Below, piece by piece: positions 51,101 to 58,630 of a DNA stretch of 64,000 bases. Both the position numbers and the translations under genes were made by a program. The first letter of the stretch is position 1. Each line of letters starts with the position of its first letter. Origin of the DNA: Amycolatopsis marina (lineage in GTDB: Bacteria; Actinomycetota; Actinomycetes; Mycobacteriales; Pseudonocardiaceae); contig NZ_FOKG01000022.1 of NCBI RefSeq assembly GCF_900111885.1, forward strand, positions 36,741 through 100,740, in the 5' to 3' direction. The notes below the pieces were generated by a model. The model worked only from the letters and a program-made list of their open reading frames with translations, made no database searches and was not told the origin of the DNA.

Positions 51101-52779
51101 GCGTCGAAGCGATCGGCTACCGCGTGTCCTCCGGTGGTGCGGGTGGAACGATCGAGGTCCGCTCCGGTTCGCTCGACGGTCCGCTGGTGCAGACCGTGCA
51201 GGTGGACAGCACCGGTGGCTGGGACAACTACACCGACATCGCCCCCGCCCCCATCTCTGACCCGGGTGGCACCAAGCCGCTGTACCTGGTGTTCAAGGGA
51301 ACCGGAACGGGCGGCCTGTTCGATGTGGATGTCCTCAATGTCCAAGGGCCGGGCGTGGCCCAGCCCGACACACAGACGTGTGAGCCCGCGACACCGGAGG
51401 AGGGCTACAGCATGCTCTTCGACGGCACCGAGGCGAGCATGGACGGCTGGCGCCAGGCAGGTCCCGGGTCGTTCGAGCACCAGAGCGACTGCACGATTCG
51501 CTCGGTCGGTGGCATGGGCCTGTACCTGTACGAGCAGGAGTTCGGCGCGTACAGCCTGAAGCTGGACTGGAAGATGGCCGGGGACGACAACTCCGGGATC
51601 TTCGTCGGGTTCCCGGACCCGGGTGACGACCCGTGGGTCGCCGTCAACCAGGGCTACGAGATCCAGATCGATGCCACCGACGCACCGGACCGGACAACGG
51701 GATCGGTGTACAGCTTCCAGTCGGCCGACATCGAGGCCCGTGACGCGGCGCTGAAGCCGCCAGGGGAGTGGAACTCCTATGAGATCGTGGTCCAGGGCCA
51801 GACGATCAAGGTGGTGCTCAACGGCACGGTGGTCAACGAGTTCGTCAGCACGCACCCGGATCGGGATCTGACCCAGGGCTTCATCGGAATCCAGAACCAC
51901 GGTGGCTCCGATGACGTCTCGTTCCGCAACATCCAGATCGCCGAGCTCGACGGAGTCGCACCCGTGACCGAGGCGAGTTTCCCGGAGCCGGGGCAGGGCG
52001 ACTGGCACGCGGGTGAGGTGCCGGTGGTGCTGGAGGCGACCGACTCCGGCGGCATGGTCGACGCCTCAGGAGTCGACCGGATCGAGTGGAGCCTGGACGG
52101 CGGTGCGTGGTCCACGTACACCGAGCCGGTGGTGCTCACCGGCGACGGTGAGCACACCCTGCTCTATCGTGCGGTGGACAAGGCCGGAAACATCGAGCCG
52201 GACAAGGCGGCGACAGTCAAGATCGACGCCACCAAGCCGACGCTGATGGTCGCCGGTGTCGCCGAGGGCACGGTATACGGCGACGCCACCGACCTGGTGA
52301 TCTCGTGGAGCGCGACGGACGGTACGTCCGGAGTGGCGAGTCAGTCTGCGACGCTGGACGGGGATGCGATCACGTCCGGCGCGCTCCTGCCGCTGCACCA
52401 GCTGCCGCTCGGTGTGCACACCCTTTCGGTGGCAGCCGAGGACCGGGCGGGCAACCGCGTCGAGCAGTCGGTGTCGTTCGCCTCGACCACTTCGCTGCGG
52501 GAGATCGGCCAGCTGGTCGACCGGTTCCGGGCGAGCGATCGGTTGTCCCTGACGGCCTACAAGCAGTTGTCGAAGGAACTGTCGAAGGCTCGTAAGGCCG
52601 AGGCGAAAGGCAAGGACGGCAAGGCCGTCCGCTACCTGAACTCCTTCGCGGAGCTCGCGGCCGACGAGGCACTGGTCGGCGACGAGGTCGTCAGGACCGC
52701 GCTGGTACGGGACGCCGAGGCGGTCGTTGGCGACATCGAGGGAGGTGTCAGGCTGGCCGAGGCCAGTACATCGGACTAG
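48142..52779 (+). CDS. Giant secreted ThuA + sugar dehydrogenase + PKD + CBM6 + DUF1080 protein
   Basis: 1545 residues, GTG start after AAGGAG. Signal peptide near 22-48 (FGAAVLALCTGLGVGLPSATAQ). ThuA-like (~58-273, GVHAASDTEYDWPWYGDLVG); glucose/sorbosone dehydrogenase propeller (~299-743, DGLQGIAIDPDFAENNWVYLY); PKD (~746-831, TYAWDFDGDGTTDS); Ig-like; CBM6-like (~946-1068, VGYIDDGDWIKFDP); DUF1080 lectin-like domain (~1087-1265, GYSMLFDGTEASMDGW, NSGIFVGF, NHGGSDDVSFRNIQI), a family shown to hydrolyse 3-keto-glycosides; two Ig-like/OmpL47-type repeats (~1275-1450, RIEWSLDGGAWSTY); helical tail (~1455-1545) perhaps for wall binding. One chain would bind, oxidise and cleave a saccharide outside the cell. 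Two hairpins follow. Confidence 0.92.
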   Translation: MRRSSSTTQGTSGRFPRPGKSGRRFGAAVLALCTGLGVGLPSATAQSADTGAEAADSASVLVFSKTAGYRHGSIPTGIATIEELGEQNGFAVEATEDAAAFTDENLANYDAVVWLSTTGDVLNDEQQGAFERYVAGGGGYAGVHAASDTEYDWPWYGDLVGAYFQSHPHIQEATVNVEDRQHPSTADLPYQWSRTDEWYNFRANPRQDVHVLASLDESSYAPGDGAMGDHPIAWCHENSGGRAWYTGGGHTEESYTEAEFRTHLAGGILYAAGERDGDCSVPDPGPGNPTDEDFDQITLAKGEERTGEPIALAVLPDRRVLHTSRDGEVWLTTPEATTSLAAKLDVYNHDEDGLQGIAIDPDFAENNWVYLYYAPPLDTPAGAAPENGTEADFAPFKGHNQLSRYKLTEDGNLDLASEQQILRVPADRGICCHAGGEIDFDAQGNLLLSTGDDSNPFASDGYTPIDERADRNPVFDARRTSGNTNDLRGKLLRITVQEDGSYTIPDGNLFAPGTEKTLPEIYAMGFRNPFRFAVDKETGWVYLGDYGPDAGAANPERGPGGTVEFNLIKEAGNFGWPLCVGDNLAYRDYDFATGESGPAFDCAAPKNESRHNTGLVDLPPAQPAWIPYDGGSVPEFGTGSESPMGGPVYNYDPDLDSPTKFPEYYDGKTFAYEWERSWIKTIEAGPDGERGAIETFFESMDLTRPMNLEFGPDGSLYVLDYGSGYFGGSEDSAVYRIDHTKGNRTPVAKVATDRTSGPAPLEVNFDPAGTADEDGGALTYAWDFDGDGTTDSAEAGPVSHIYNEPGQYNAQLSVTDESGLTGSVSVVITAGNTAPTVTLETPVDGGFFGFGDSVPFTVTVTDPEDGEIDCSRVTVEYILGHNDHGHPLSRATGCAGVIRTPADEGHGLDADIFGVINAYYTDNGAGDVPALEGSDETILQPKTKQAEFFTEQSGIEVVAAAEASGGKRVGYIDDGDWIKFDPVNLTGVEAIGYRVSSGGAGGTIEVRSGSLDGPLVQTVQVDSTGGWDNYTDIAPAPISDPGGTKPLYLVFKGTGTGGLFDVDVLNVQGPGVAQPDTQTCEPATPEEGYSMLFDGTEASMDGWRQAGPGSFEHQSDCTIRSVGGMGLYLYEQEFGAYSLKLDWKMAGDDNSGIFVGFPDPGDDPWVAVNQGYEIQIDATDAPDRTTGSVYSFQSADIEARDAALKPPGEWNSYEIVVQGQTIKVVLNGTVVNEFVSTHPDRDLTQGFIGIQNHGGSDDVSFRNIQIAELDGVAPVTEASFPEPGQGDWHAGEVPVVLEATDSGGMVDASGVDRIEWSLDGGAWSTYTEPVVLTGDGEHTLLYRAVDKAGNIEPDKAATVKIDATKPTLMVAGVAEGTVYGDATDLVISWSATDGTSGVASQSATLDGDAITSGALLPLHQLPLGVHTLSVAAEDRAGNRVEQSVSFASTTSLREIGQLVDRFRASDRLSLTAYKQLSKELSKARKAEAKGKDGKAVRYLNSFAELAADEALVGDEVVRTALVRDAEAVVGDIEGGVRLAEASTSD

Positions 52780-52818
52780 CCACCCGGCTGGTTCAGCTGA
52801 AAAGTGAGTCGGACCAGG

Positions 52819-52878
52819 GTGGGCGCCCGCGGTTTTCGCGGGTGCCCACCCACCCACTCGCCACCGGCGGCGAGTGGA
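52819..52878 (+). terminator. Two consecutive hairpins between the giant protein and the ebo-like cluster
   Basis: First stem GGTGGGCGCCCGCG (52819-52832) with CGCGGGTGCCCACC (52838-52851), one G-T wobble; second CCACTCGCC (52855-52863) with GGCGAGTGG (52870-52878). Only 37 bases then remain before the next start, so the cluster may depend partly on read-through. Confidence 0.75.
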
Positions 52879-52915
52879 GTTCACGGCCCGGTGACTCGGG
52901 AAGGCAAGGTAGTTC

Positions 52916-54073
52916 ATGGCAGAGTTCGGACCCACCGGACTGTGGCTGGTAGGTGCCAGAGGTTCGGTGGCCACCACGGCGATCACGGGTCTGCTCGCGC
53001 TGCGCGCAGGCGTCGTCGCACCCACCGGATGTGTGAGTGCCACCGCTCCGTTCGAGGACATGGACCTCCCCGGCTGGGACGAGCTGCACATCGGCGGGCA
53101 CGACATCGTGCAGACCCCACTGGAGAAGCGGGCCGAGCTGCTCAGCGAGTCCGGGGTCATCCCGCATCGTGTCTTCCAAGCCGTCCGCTCCGGGCTGTCC
53201 GAAATAGACAACGAACTGCGGGCCGGATACCACCCCGCGACACATCCCGGTTCGCAGGCGGACGCCGCGCGTGCGTTGTCCGCGGACATCACCGAATTCG
53301 CACAGCGGCGTGGTCTGCGCCGCGTGGTCGTGGTCAACGTCTCCTCGACCGAACCCGTGTTTCCCGAACTGCCGGAGCACAACACGCTGGAAGCACTGGA
53401 GGCGGCGATGTCGGTGCCGGGACGGACGGTGCTGCCGCCGAGTTCGGTTGCCGCGTACGCCGCCTTGCGCTCCGGATGTCCCTATGTCGACTTCACGCCG
53501 TCCACCGGTGTCCGGCTGCCCGCGCTGGAGCGGTTGGCGACCGAACTCGGCCTGCCGTACGCCGGCTCGGACGGCAAGACCGGTGAGACGCTCGTGCGCA
53601 GCGCACTCGCCCCGATGTTCACCACCCGCGCCCTGGCGGTCCGGTCATGGGCGGGCACCAACCTGCTCGGTGGCGGCGACGGCCTCACGCTCGCCGACGC
53701 CGAACACGCGGGCAGCAAGCTGGTCTCCAAGGGACGCGGACTCGAGACACTGCTCGGGGGAGCTGTGACGGCCCCGCTGCACATCGACAACGTGCCCGAC
53801 CTCGGCGAGCAGAAGATCGCCTGGGACAACGTGTCCTTCGAAGGCTTCCTCGGTACCAGGATGAGCCTGCAGTTCACCTGGACGGGCTACGATTCGTCCC
53901 TTGCCGCACCGCTGGTGCTGGACCTGGCCCGGTTCACGGCGGCGGCGCACGCCGCTGGGCAGAGCGGTCCGCTCGGGTCACTGGCGTTCTTCTTCAAGGA
54001 CCCGGTGGGCAGCGACGAGCATCGACTGGCCGAGCAGGCCGCCGCGTTGCGGAAGTGGGCGATGGCTCTGTGA
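52916..54073 (+). CDS. myo-Inositol-1-phosphate synthase family protein (sugar phosphate cyclase)
   Basis: 385 residues. LWLVGARGSVATTAITGL is the NAD-binding start, VVVVNVSSTEP and YAGSDGKTGETLVRSAL are family motifs containing the catalytic lysine region (SDxKTG), and SWAGTNLLGGGDG lies in the second half. MIPS turns glucose 6-phosphate into inositol phosphate. It is more divergent than the housekeeping Ino1 and heads an ebo-like cluster, where other bacteria carry a dehydroquinate-synthase-type cyclase; hence a cyclitol or related sugar precursor is likely. GTGA overlap with the next gene. Confidence 0.87.
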   Translation: MAEFGPTGLWLVGARGSVATTAITGLLALRAGVVAPTGCVSATAPFEDMDLPGWDELHIGGHDIVQTPLEKRAELLSESGVIPHRVFQAVRSGLSEIDNELRAGYHPATHPGSQADAARALSADITEFAQRRGLRRVVVVNVSSTEPVFPELPEHNTLEALEAAMSVPGRTVLPPSSVAAYAALRSGCPYVDFTPSTGVRLPALERLATELGLPYAGSDGKTGETLVRSALAPMFTTRALAVRSWAGTNLLGGGDGLTLADAEHAGSKLVSKGRGLETLLGGAVTAPLHIDNVPDLGEQKIAWDNVSFEGFLGTRMSLQFTWTGYDSSLAAPLVLDLARFTAAAHAAGQSGPLGSLAFFFKDPVGSDEHRLAEQAAALRKWAMAL

Positions 54074-54960
54074 GTACAACACCGGCTACGACGAGAAAGT
54101 CCGCTGTTTCCGCCTACGTGCAACTCGTCCGGGCGCCCGCCGCCCTCACGGTGCTCGGTGACACCGTCGCCGGTGCGGCAGCGGGACGTAACCCGCTACG
54201 GGGCAGACGACTGCTGTTGCCGCTGGCGTCGGCTTCCTTCTACTGGGCGGGAATGGCGTTCAACGACTGGGCCGACCGGGAACTGGATGCGATCGAGCGT
54301 CCGGAGCGCCCGATCCCTTCCGGCCGGGTGAGTGCGCGCGCGGCGCTCACCACTGGGGGTGTGCTGACCGCTGCCGGGCTCGGACTGTCCGGGCTCGGCG
54401 GCGGGCAGCGCGGCCTCAAACTGGCGTTCCCGCTTGCCGCCGCGGTGCTCGCGTACGACACCAGGCTCAAGGGCACTGGTGCGGGCCCGCTGGGGATGGC
54501 CACCTGCAGGATGCTGGACGTCCTGCTCGGCGCTTCAGGTGGTTCCCTGCGCTCGGCGTTGCCCACGGCAGCGGCGTTCGGCGTGCACACCATGGGGGTG
54601 ACGGCCGTTTCGGCGGGCGAGGTGCGGGGCGGCTCGTCGGACACGGCGAGTGCGGCGGTCGCCGGTACGGCCTTCTCGACCGCACTGGCGCTCACGGGGC
54701 GCAGCAGGTCCTGGCGCGACCGAATGATCGGCGCCGTGTTCGGTGGCGGTTTCGCGGCGACCGTCGGCCGTGCCCAGTTCGCCGCGGCGCAACATCCGAC
54801 GGCAGCCCGGATCCGGACGGCGACCGTGGCCGGAATCCACGGCATGGTCCCGTTGCAGGCGAGCCTCGCGGCCAGGCACGGTTCCGTGCGCTCGGCCGTG
54901 CTGCTGGCGAGTGCGCTACCGGTGGCCAGGAAGCTGGCCCGGCGAGTGAGTCCCACCTGA
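54070..54960 (+). CDS. eboC: UbiA-type prenyltransferase, EboC-like (SCO3242 family)
   Basis: 296 residues, GTG overlapping the cyclase stop. Several membrane helices. FNDWADRELDAIERPERPIPSG is the first Asp-rich, prenyl-diphosphate/Mg site (NDxxDxxxD) with the usual RPIPSG ending; the second motif (around AYDTRLKGTGAGPLG) is also visible. UbiA enzymes attach a prenyl chain to a small acceptor in the membrane; in the ebo cluster this would make a lipid-linked carrier or membrane precursor. Confidence 0.88.
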   Translation: MSTTPATTRKSAVSAYVQLVRAPAALTVLGDTVAGAAAGRNPLRGRRLLLPLASASFYWAGMAFNDWADRELDAIERPERPIPSGRVSARAALTTGGVLTAAGLGLSGLGGGQRGLKLAFPLAAAVLAYDTRLKGTGAGPLGMATCRMLDVLLGASGGSLRSALPTAAAFGVHTMGVTAVSAGEVRGGSSDTASAAVAGTAFSTALALTGRSRSWRDRMIGAVFGGGFAATVGRAQFAAAQHPTAARIRTATVAGIHGMVPLQASLAARHGSVRSAVLLASALPVARKLARRVSPT

Positions 54961-55021
54961 CCGGCAAGACAGCGACGTGCGTGAAACGACGTGAGTGGAA
55001 CGTGCATTCCAGGAGGTGGCA

Positions 55022-56497
55022 GTGAACGGTCTCCCGCTCGATCTTGGCTACGGCACCAACGGTTTCGCCAATCACAGACTCGACGACGCGCTCGACGTGC
55101 TCGCCGATCTCGGCTACACCAGCGTTGCGCTGACACTGGACCACTGCCATCTCGACCCGTTCGCAGCGGACCTGTCCGCCCAGTTGCGGCGGGTCGGCGA
55201 CCGCCTCGGCCGGCTGGGCCTGCGGGTGGTGGTGGAGACCGGAGCGCGCTACCTGCTCGATCCCTACCGCAAGCATCACCCAACCCTGCTCTCCGACGAG
55301 CCAGGGCCACGGCTGGACTTCCTCCGCCGAGCGGTGCTGATCGCGGGCGAGCTCGGCGCGGAGTGCGTCTCCTTCTGGTCGGGAGCACTGCCCGCGGGTC
55401 TCGACGCCACGACTGCCTGGCAGCGGCTGTTGTCCGGAGTGGACAGCGTGGTCGCCGAGGCGGCCACGCGTGGTGTGCGCCTCGGGCTCGAACCGGAACC
55501 GGGGCACTTCGTCGCCCACCTTGCCGACGCACTACGCCTACGCAGGGAACTCGGTGAGCCCGAGCAGCTGGGCATCACCCTCGACGTCGGCCACTGTGTC
55601 GCGATCGAACCGGCCAGTGCGGCGGACTGCATCCGGGAGGCGGCGCCACTGCTGGTGAACGTCCAGCTGGACGACATGATGCCCGGCGTGCACGAACACC
55701 TCGAGTTCGGCACGGGGCAGTTGGACCTGGCCGGCACGCTTGCCGCGCTGATGGAGGTCGGCTACACGGGGGTGGCTGCTGTGGAACTCCCCCGGCACAG
55801 TCACGCCGCACCAGAAGTGGCCCGGCGCAGCATCGAGGCGCTGCGCGCGGCACTGCCCGCCTTGGCGACCGCCGCCGGCACACCCGTGGCTACGGCGTCC
55901 GAAGTGGACCATCCTTGGCTGGTCGAGGCGGAGCAGGCCGTCCGGGCCGATCCGTCGGCGGTGGGCCGGCTGTTCCCCGCGGTCGGCCGCAAGGTCGGCC
56001 GGTCGGCACTGCGGCCGGAACTCGACCCCGACGGGCTCGTGCACGGTACGGTCGACGATCTGGCCAGGGCCCGCCTGCTCGCCGTGCTCGGCGAGTCGTT
56101 GTCGCCGGACCGCTTGCCCGGCGAGGTCACCGCGCTGTACCGCTACGGCGACGCGGCCGAGCGCAGGGGCGTCCTGCGAGCACTGCACCTGCTGCCGGAC
56201 ACGGTGGCCGACGCGGGGCGGGCGTTGGTCGAGGACGCGTTGCGGACCAATGATCTCCGGTTGGTGGCCGCGGCGCTCGGACCGTTCGCCGCCCGGTGTC
56301 TCGACGCACACGCATGGCGGCACGGGGTGCTGAAATGCCTGTTCGTCGGCGTGCCGCTGGCCGCGGTCTCGGGACTCGCCGAACGCGCCGACGGTGAACT
56401 GGTGCGGATGGTGGCCGACTACGCGGCCGAGCGCGAAGCGGCGGGGCGGGACGTGCCCGCCGACGCCGTACGGATTCTCCAGGAGGCAGGACGATGA
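55022..56497 (+). CDS. eboA: TIM-barrel sugar isomerase fused to an EboA domain
   Basis: 491 residues from GTG 55022, five bases after AGGAGG; the GTG at 54995 has no such site. Residues ~1-285 are an AP-endonuclease-2/xylose-isomerase-like barrel: LEPEPGHF, ITLDVGHCVAIEP, VNVQLDDMMPGVHEHLEFGTGQLD and VAAVELPRHSH hold the metal ligands. Residues ~300-491 are helical (LARARLLAVLGESLSPDRLPGEVTALYRYGDAAERRGVLRAL is split over two repeats) and match EboA as I know it: DALRTNDLRLVAAALGPF, AWRHGVLKCLFVGVPL. EboA is required for scytonemin-precursor export in cyanobacteria but its biochemistry is unknown. The fusion suggests the EboA part holds or positions a sugar-like intermediate. Confidence 0.82.
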   Translation: MNGLPLDLGYGTNGFANHRLDDALDVLADLGYTSVALTLDHCHLDPFAADLSAQLRRVGDRLGRLGLRVVVETGARYLLDPYRKHHPTLLSDEPGPRLDFLRRAVLIAGELGAECVSFWSGALPAGLDATTAWQRLLSGVDSVVAEAATRGVRLGLEPEPGHFVAHLADALRLRRELGEPEQLGITLDVGHCVAIEPASAADCIREAAPLLVNVQLDDMMPGVHEHLEFGTGQLDLAGTLAALMEVGYTGVAAVELPRHSHAAPEVARRSIEALRAALPALATAAGTPVATASEVDHPWLVEAEQAVRADPSAVGRLFPAVGRKVGRSALRPELDPDGLVHGTVDDLARARLLAVLGESLSPDRLPGEVTALYRYGDAAERRGVLRALHLLPDTVADAGRALVEDALRTNDLRLVAAALGPFAARCLDAHAWRHGVLKCLFVGVPLAAVSGLAERADGELVRMVADYAAEREAAGRDVPADAVRILQEAGR

Positions 56498-56586
56498 ACG
56501 GCGGAATCCGACTGGGGCCGGCCGCCGGGAACACGGTGTGTTCGCGATCGCGTGTTCTCTCAAAGACACAGGAGGCAGGACGATGA
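56494..56586 (+). CDS. Possible 30-residue coupled small ORF between ebo genes
   Basis: ATG overlaps the stop of the EboA fusion (ATGA) and its own TGA overlaps the ATG of the TatD gene (ATGA), with AGGAGGCAGG before both starts. The peptide MNGGIRLGPAAGNTVCSRSR... ends QEAGR, as does the upstream protein, because an 18-bp stretch is duplicated (56480-56497 and 56569-56586). It contains the palindrome GAACACggtGTGTTC (56529-56543). May be a real translational bridge or just an insertion kept in frame. Confidence 0.4.
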   Translation: MNGGIRLGPAAGNTVCSRSRVLSKTQEAGR

Positions 56587-57497
56587 CTGAGCAGCACCAG
56601 CGCCGTATCTTTGACCCGCATATCCATATGACGTCGCGGACCACCACCGACTACGAGCAGATGTACGCGGCAGGCGTGCGGGCGCTGGTGGAGCCCGCGT
56701 TCTGGCTCGGCCAACCGCGTACCAACGTCGGGTCGTTCACCGACTACTTCGACGGGTTGATCGGCTGGGAGCGGTTCCGCGCCGCGCAGTTCGGCATCAG
56801 GCACCACTGCACCATGGCGCTGAACCCGAAGGAGGCCAACGATCCCCGATGTACCGAGGTCCTCGACGTGTTGCCGAGGTACCTGGCCAAGGACGGGGTG
56901 GTGGCGGTCGGCGAGGTCGGCTACGACTCGATGACTCCGGCCGAGGAGGACGCGTTCACCCGGCAGCTCGCGATGGCGGTCGAGCACGAACTCCCGGTGC
57001 TGGTGCACACCCCGCACCGGGACAAGCTCGCGGGGACACGCCGGACCCTGGACGTGGTGCGCGCGTCCGGCATCGCCCCGGAGATGGTGGTGGTGGACCA
57101 CCTCAACGAGGTCACCGTCGGTCCGGTCGCGGAGTCCGGCTGCTGGATGGGGTTCTCGATCTATCCGGACACGAAGATGGACGAGCACCGGATGGTCGCC
57201 ATCCTCAGGAATTACGGCACCTCCCGGGTGCTGGTGAACTCCGCCGCCGACTGGGGCCGGTCCGACCCGCTGAAGACAGCCAGGACCGGCGACGCGATGC
57301 TGGCGGGCGGGTTCTCCGTGGCCGATGTGGACAAGGTGCTGTGGCAGAACCCGGTGGAGTTCTACGGCCAGAGTGGAAAGCTGATGCTGGACGACACCGG
57401 GCAGGCGGAACCGACCGGGGAGACGTTCGCCGGAAACTCGGTGTTGCGCGGGGCGCGGCCGGACGCGGCGGATTCAGCGGGCTCGGCGATGTCATGA
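56583..57497 (+). CDS. eboB: TatD-family metal-dependent hydrolase, EboB-like
   Basis: 304 residues, ATG after GGAGGCAGG. RRIFDPHIHMTSRT gives the HxH metal ligands His13/His15, VAVGEVGYDSMTPAEE the Glu, LVHTPHRDK and VVVDHLNEVTV the following His residues, and LVNSAADWGRSDPL the final Asp, so the amidohydrolase centre is complete. Longer start positions are antisense to other features and rejected. Likely hydrolyses an intermediate of the cluster rather than DNA. ATGA overlap with eboE. Confidence 0.89.
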   Translation: MTEQHQRRIFDPHIHMTSRTTTDYEQMYAAGVRALVEPAFWLGQPRTNVGSFTDYFDGLIGWERFRAAQFGIRHHCTMALNPKEANDPRCTEVLDVLPRYLAKDGVVAVGEVGYDSMTPAEEDAFTRQLAMAVEHELPVLVHTPHRDKLAGTRRTLDVVRASGIAPEMVVVDHLNEVTVGPVAESGCWMGFSIYPDTKMDEHRMVAILRNYGTSRVLVNSAADWGRSDPLKTARTGDAMLAGGFSVADVDKVLWQNPVEFYGQSGKLMLDDTGQAEPTGETFAGNSVLRGARPDAADSAGSAMS

Positions 57498-58630
57498 CCT
57501 TGTTGTCCTACTGCACCAACGTCCACCCCGCCGAGGACCTGGCTGGGATTCTCGACCAGCTCGACACCTACGCCGTTCCGGTACGCGAGGAACTGGGCGT
57601 CGACCGGCTCGGGATCGGGCTCTGGCTGGCGGCGGAGGTCGCCTCCGGGCTCGCCGAGGACAGGAGCGCACGCCTGCGGCTCGCGGAAGAACTCCGCACC
57701 CGTGGGCTGGTTGTCCAGACGATGAACGCCTTCCCGTATCAGGGATTCCACGACGACGTGGTCAAACACAAGGTGTATGTTCCACAATGGACCGACGTGC
57801 GCAGGCTGCGATACACGCTCGACTGCATCACGGTGCTCGCTGACCTGCTGCCGGAGGACGCGGAGTACGGCAGCATCTCGACCCTGCCGTTGGCCTGGCG
57901 GGAGCCGTGGAGCAGCTCGCACGACCTCCGTTCCGGCATCGCGCTGGACGAGGTGACCAGGGTGCTGCGCACCGCGCTGGCACGGCACGAGCAACCCATT
58001 CGGCTGGCCGTGGAACCAGAACCGGGATGCGTGCTGGACACCGTCGCGGATGCGGTGGGTTGGCTGGCGGACCGGGTCGAGCCGGAGCACATCGGTCTCT
58101 GCCTGGACACCTGCCACCTCGCCGTGTCGTTCGCCGACCCGGTCGAGGCGGTGGACCAGATCTATCGCAGCGGCCTGCGGGTGGTGAAGGTGCAGGCGTC
58201 GGCAGCGCTGCACGTGGCCGAGCCGGGTACGCAGGAGGCGCGGGCCGCCCTCGCCCGGTTCGCCGAGCCCCGCTACCTGCACCAGGTGCGCGAGCTGACG
58301 CCGTCGGGCGCGGTGCTGGCCGCGGACGACCTGCCGGAGGCGCTGGAAACGTTGCCCGCGCAGGGGCCGTGGCGAGTGCATTTCCATGTGCCGCTGCACG
58401 CCGATCCGGAACCGCCGCTCACCTCGACCACCGAGGTGCTCACCTCGGCGGTGAGCGCACTGCGGGCCCATGAGCCGGACGGGCTTCCGCACATCGAGGT
58501 CGAGACCTACACGTGGAACGTGCTGCCGCGCGGCAGCAGGCGGTGGCGGCCGGAGGATCTCGTCACCGGGATCGCGGACGAGTTGCGCTGGGCGCGGACC
58601 TCGCTCGCAGACCAGGAGGTTTACCAGTGA
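57494..58630 (+). CDS. eboE: EboE-type TIM-barrel metabolite-traffic protein
   Basis: 378 residues, ATG overlapping the EboB stop. LSYCTNVHPAEDLAGILDQL at the start is the classical EboE opening; VQTMNAFPYQGFH, LAVEPEPGCVLDTV, GLCLDTCHLAVSF and VRVVKVQASAAL-like strands show a xylose-isomerase-type barrel, with WRVHFHVPLHADP and HIEVETYTWNVLP near the end. Soluble. In cyanobacteria the ebo genes move a precursor to the periplasm. GTGA overlap with eboF. Confidence 0.9.
   Translation: MTLLSYCTNVHPAEDLAGILDQLDTYAVPVREELGVDRLGIGLWLAAEVASGLAEDRSARLRLAEELRTRGLVVQTMNAFPYQGFHDDVVKHKVYVPQWTDVRRLRYTLDCITVLADLLPEDAEYGSISTLPLAWREPWSSSHDLRSGIALDEVTRVLRTALARHEQPIRLAVEPEPGCVLDTVADAVGWLADRVEPEHIGLCLDTCHLAVSFADPVEAVDQIYRSGLRVVKVQASAALHVAEPGTQEARAALARFAEPRYLHQVRELTPSGAVLAADDLPEALETLPAQGPWRVHFHVPLHADPEPPLTSTTEVLTSAVSALRAHEPDGLPHIEVETYTWNVLPRGSRRWRPEDLVTGIADELRWARTSLADQEVYQ

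Noticed and set aside
50065..52008. 647-codon leftward frame within the giant secreted protein gene
   Set aside because: Antisense of recognised dehydrogenase and DUF1080 domains.
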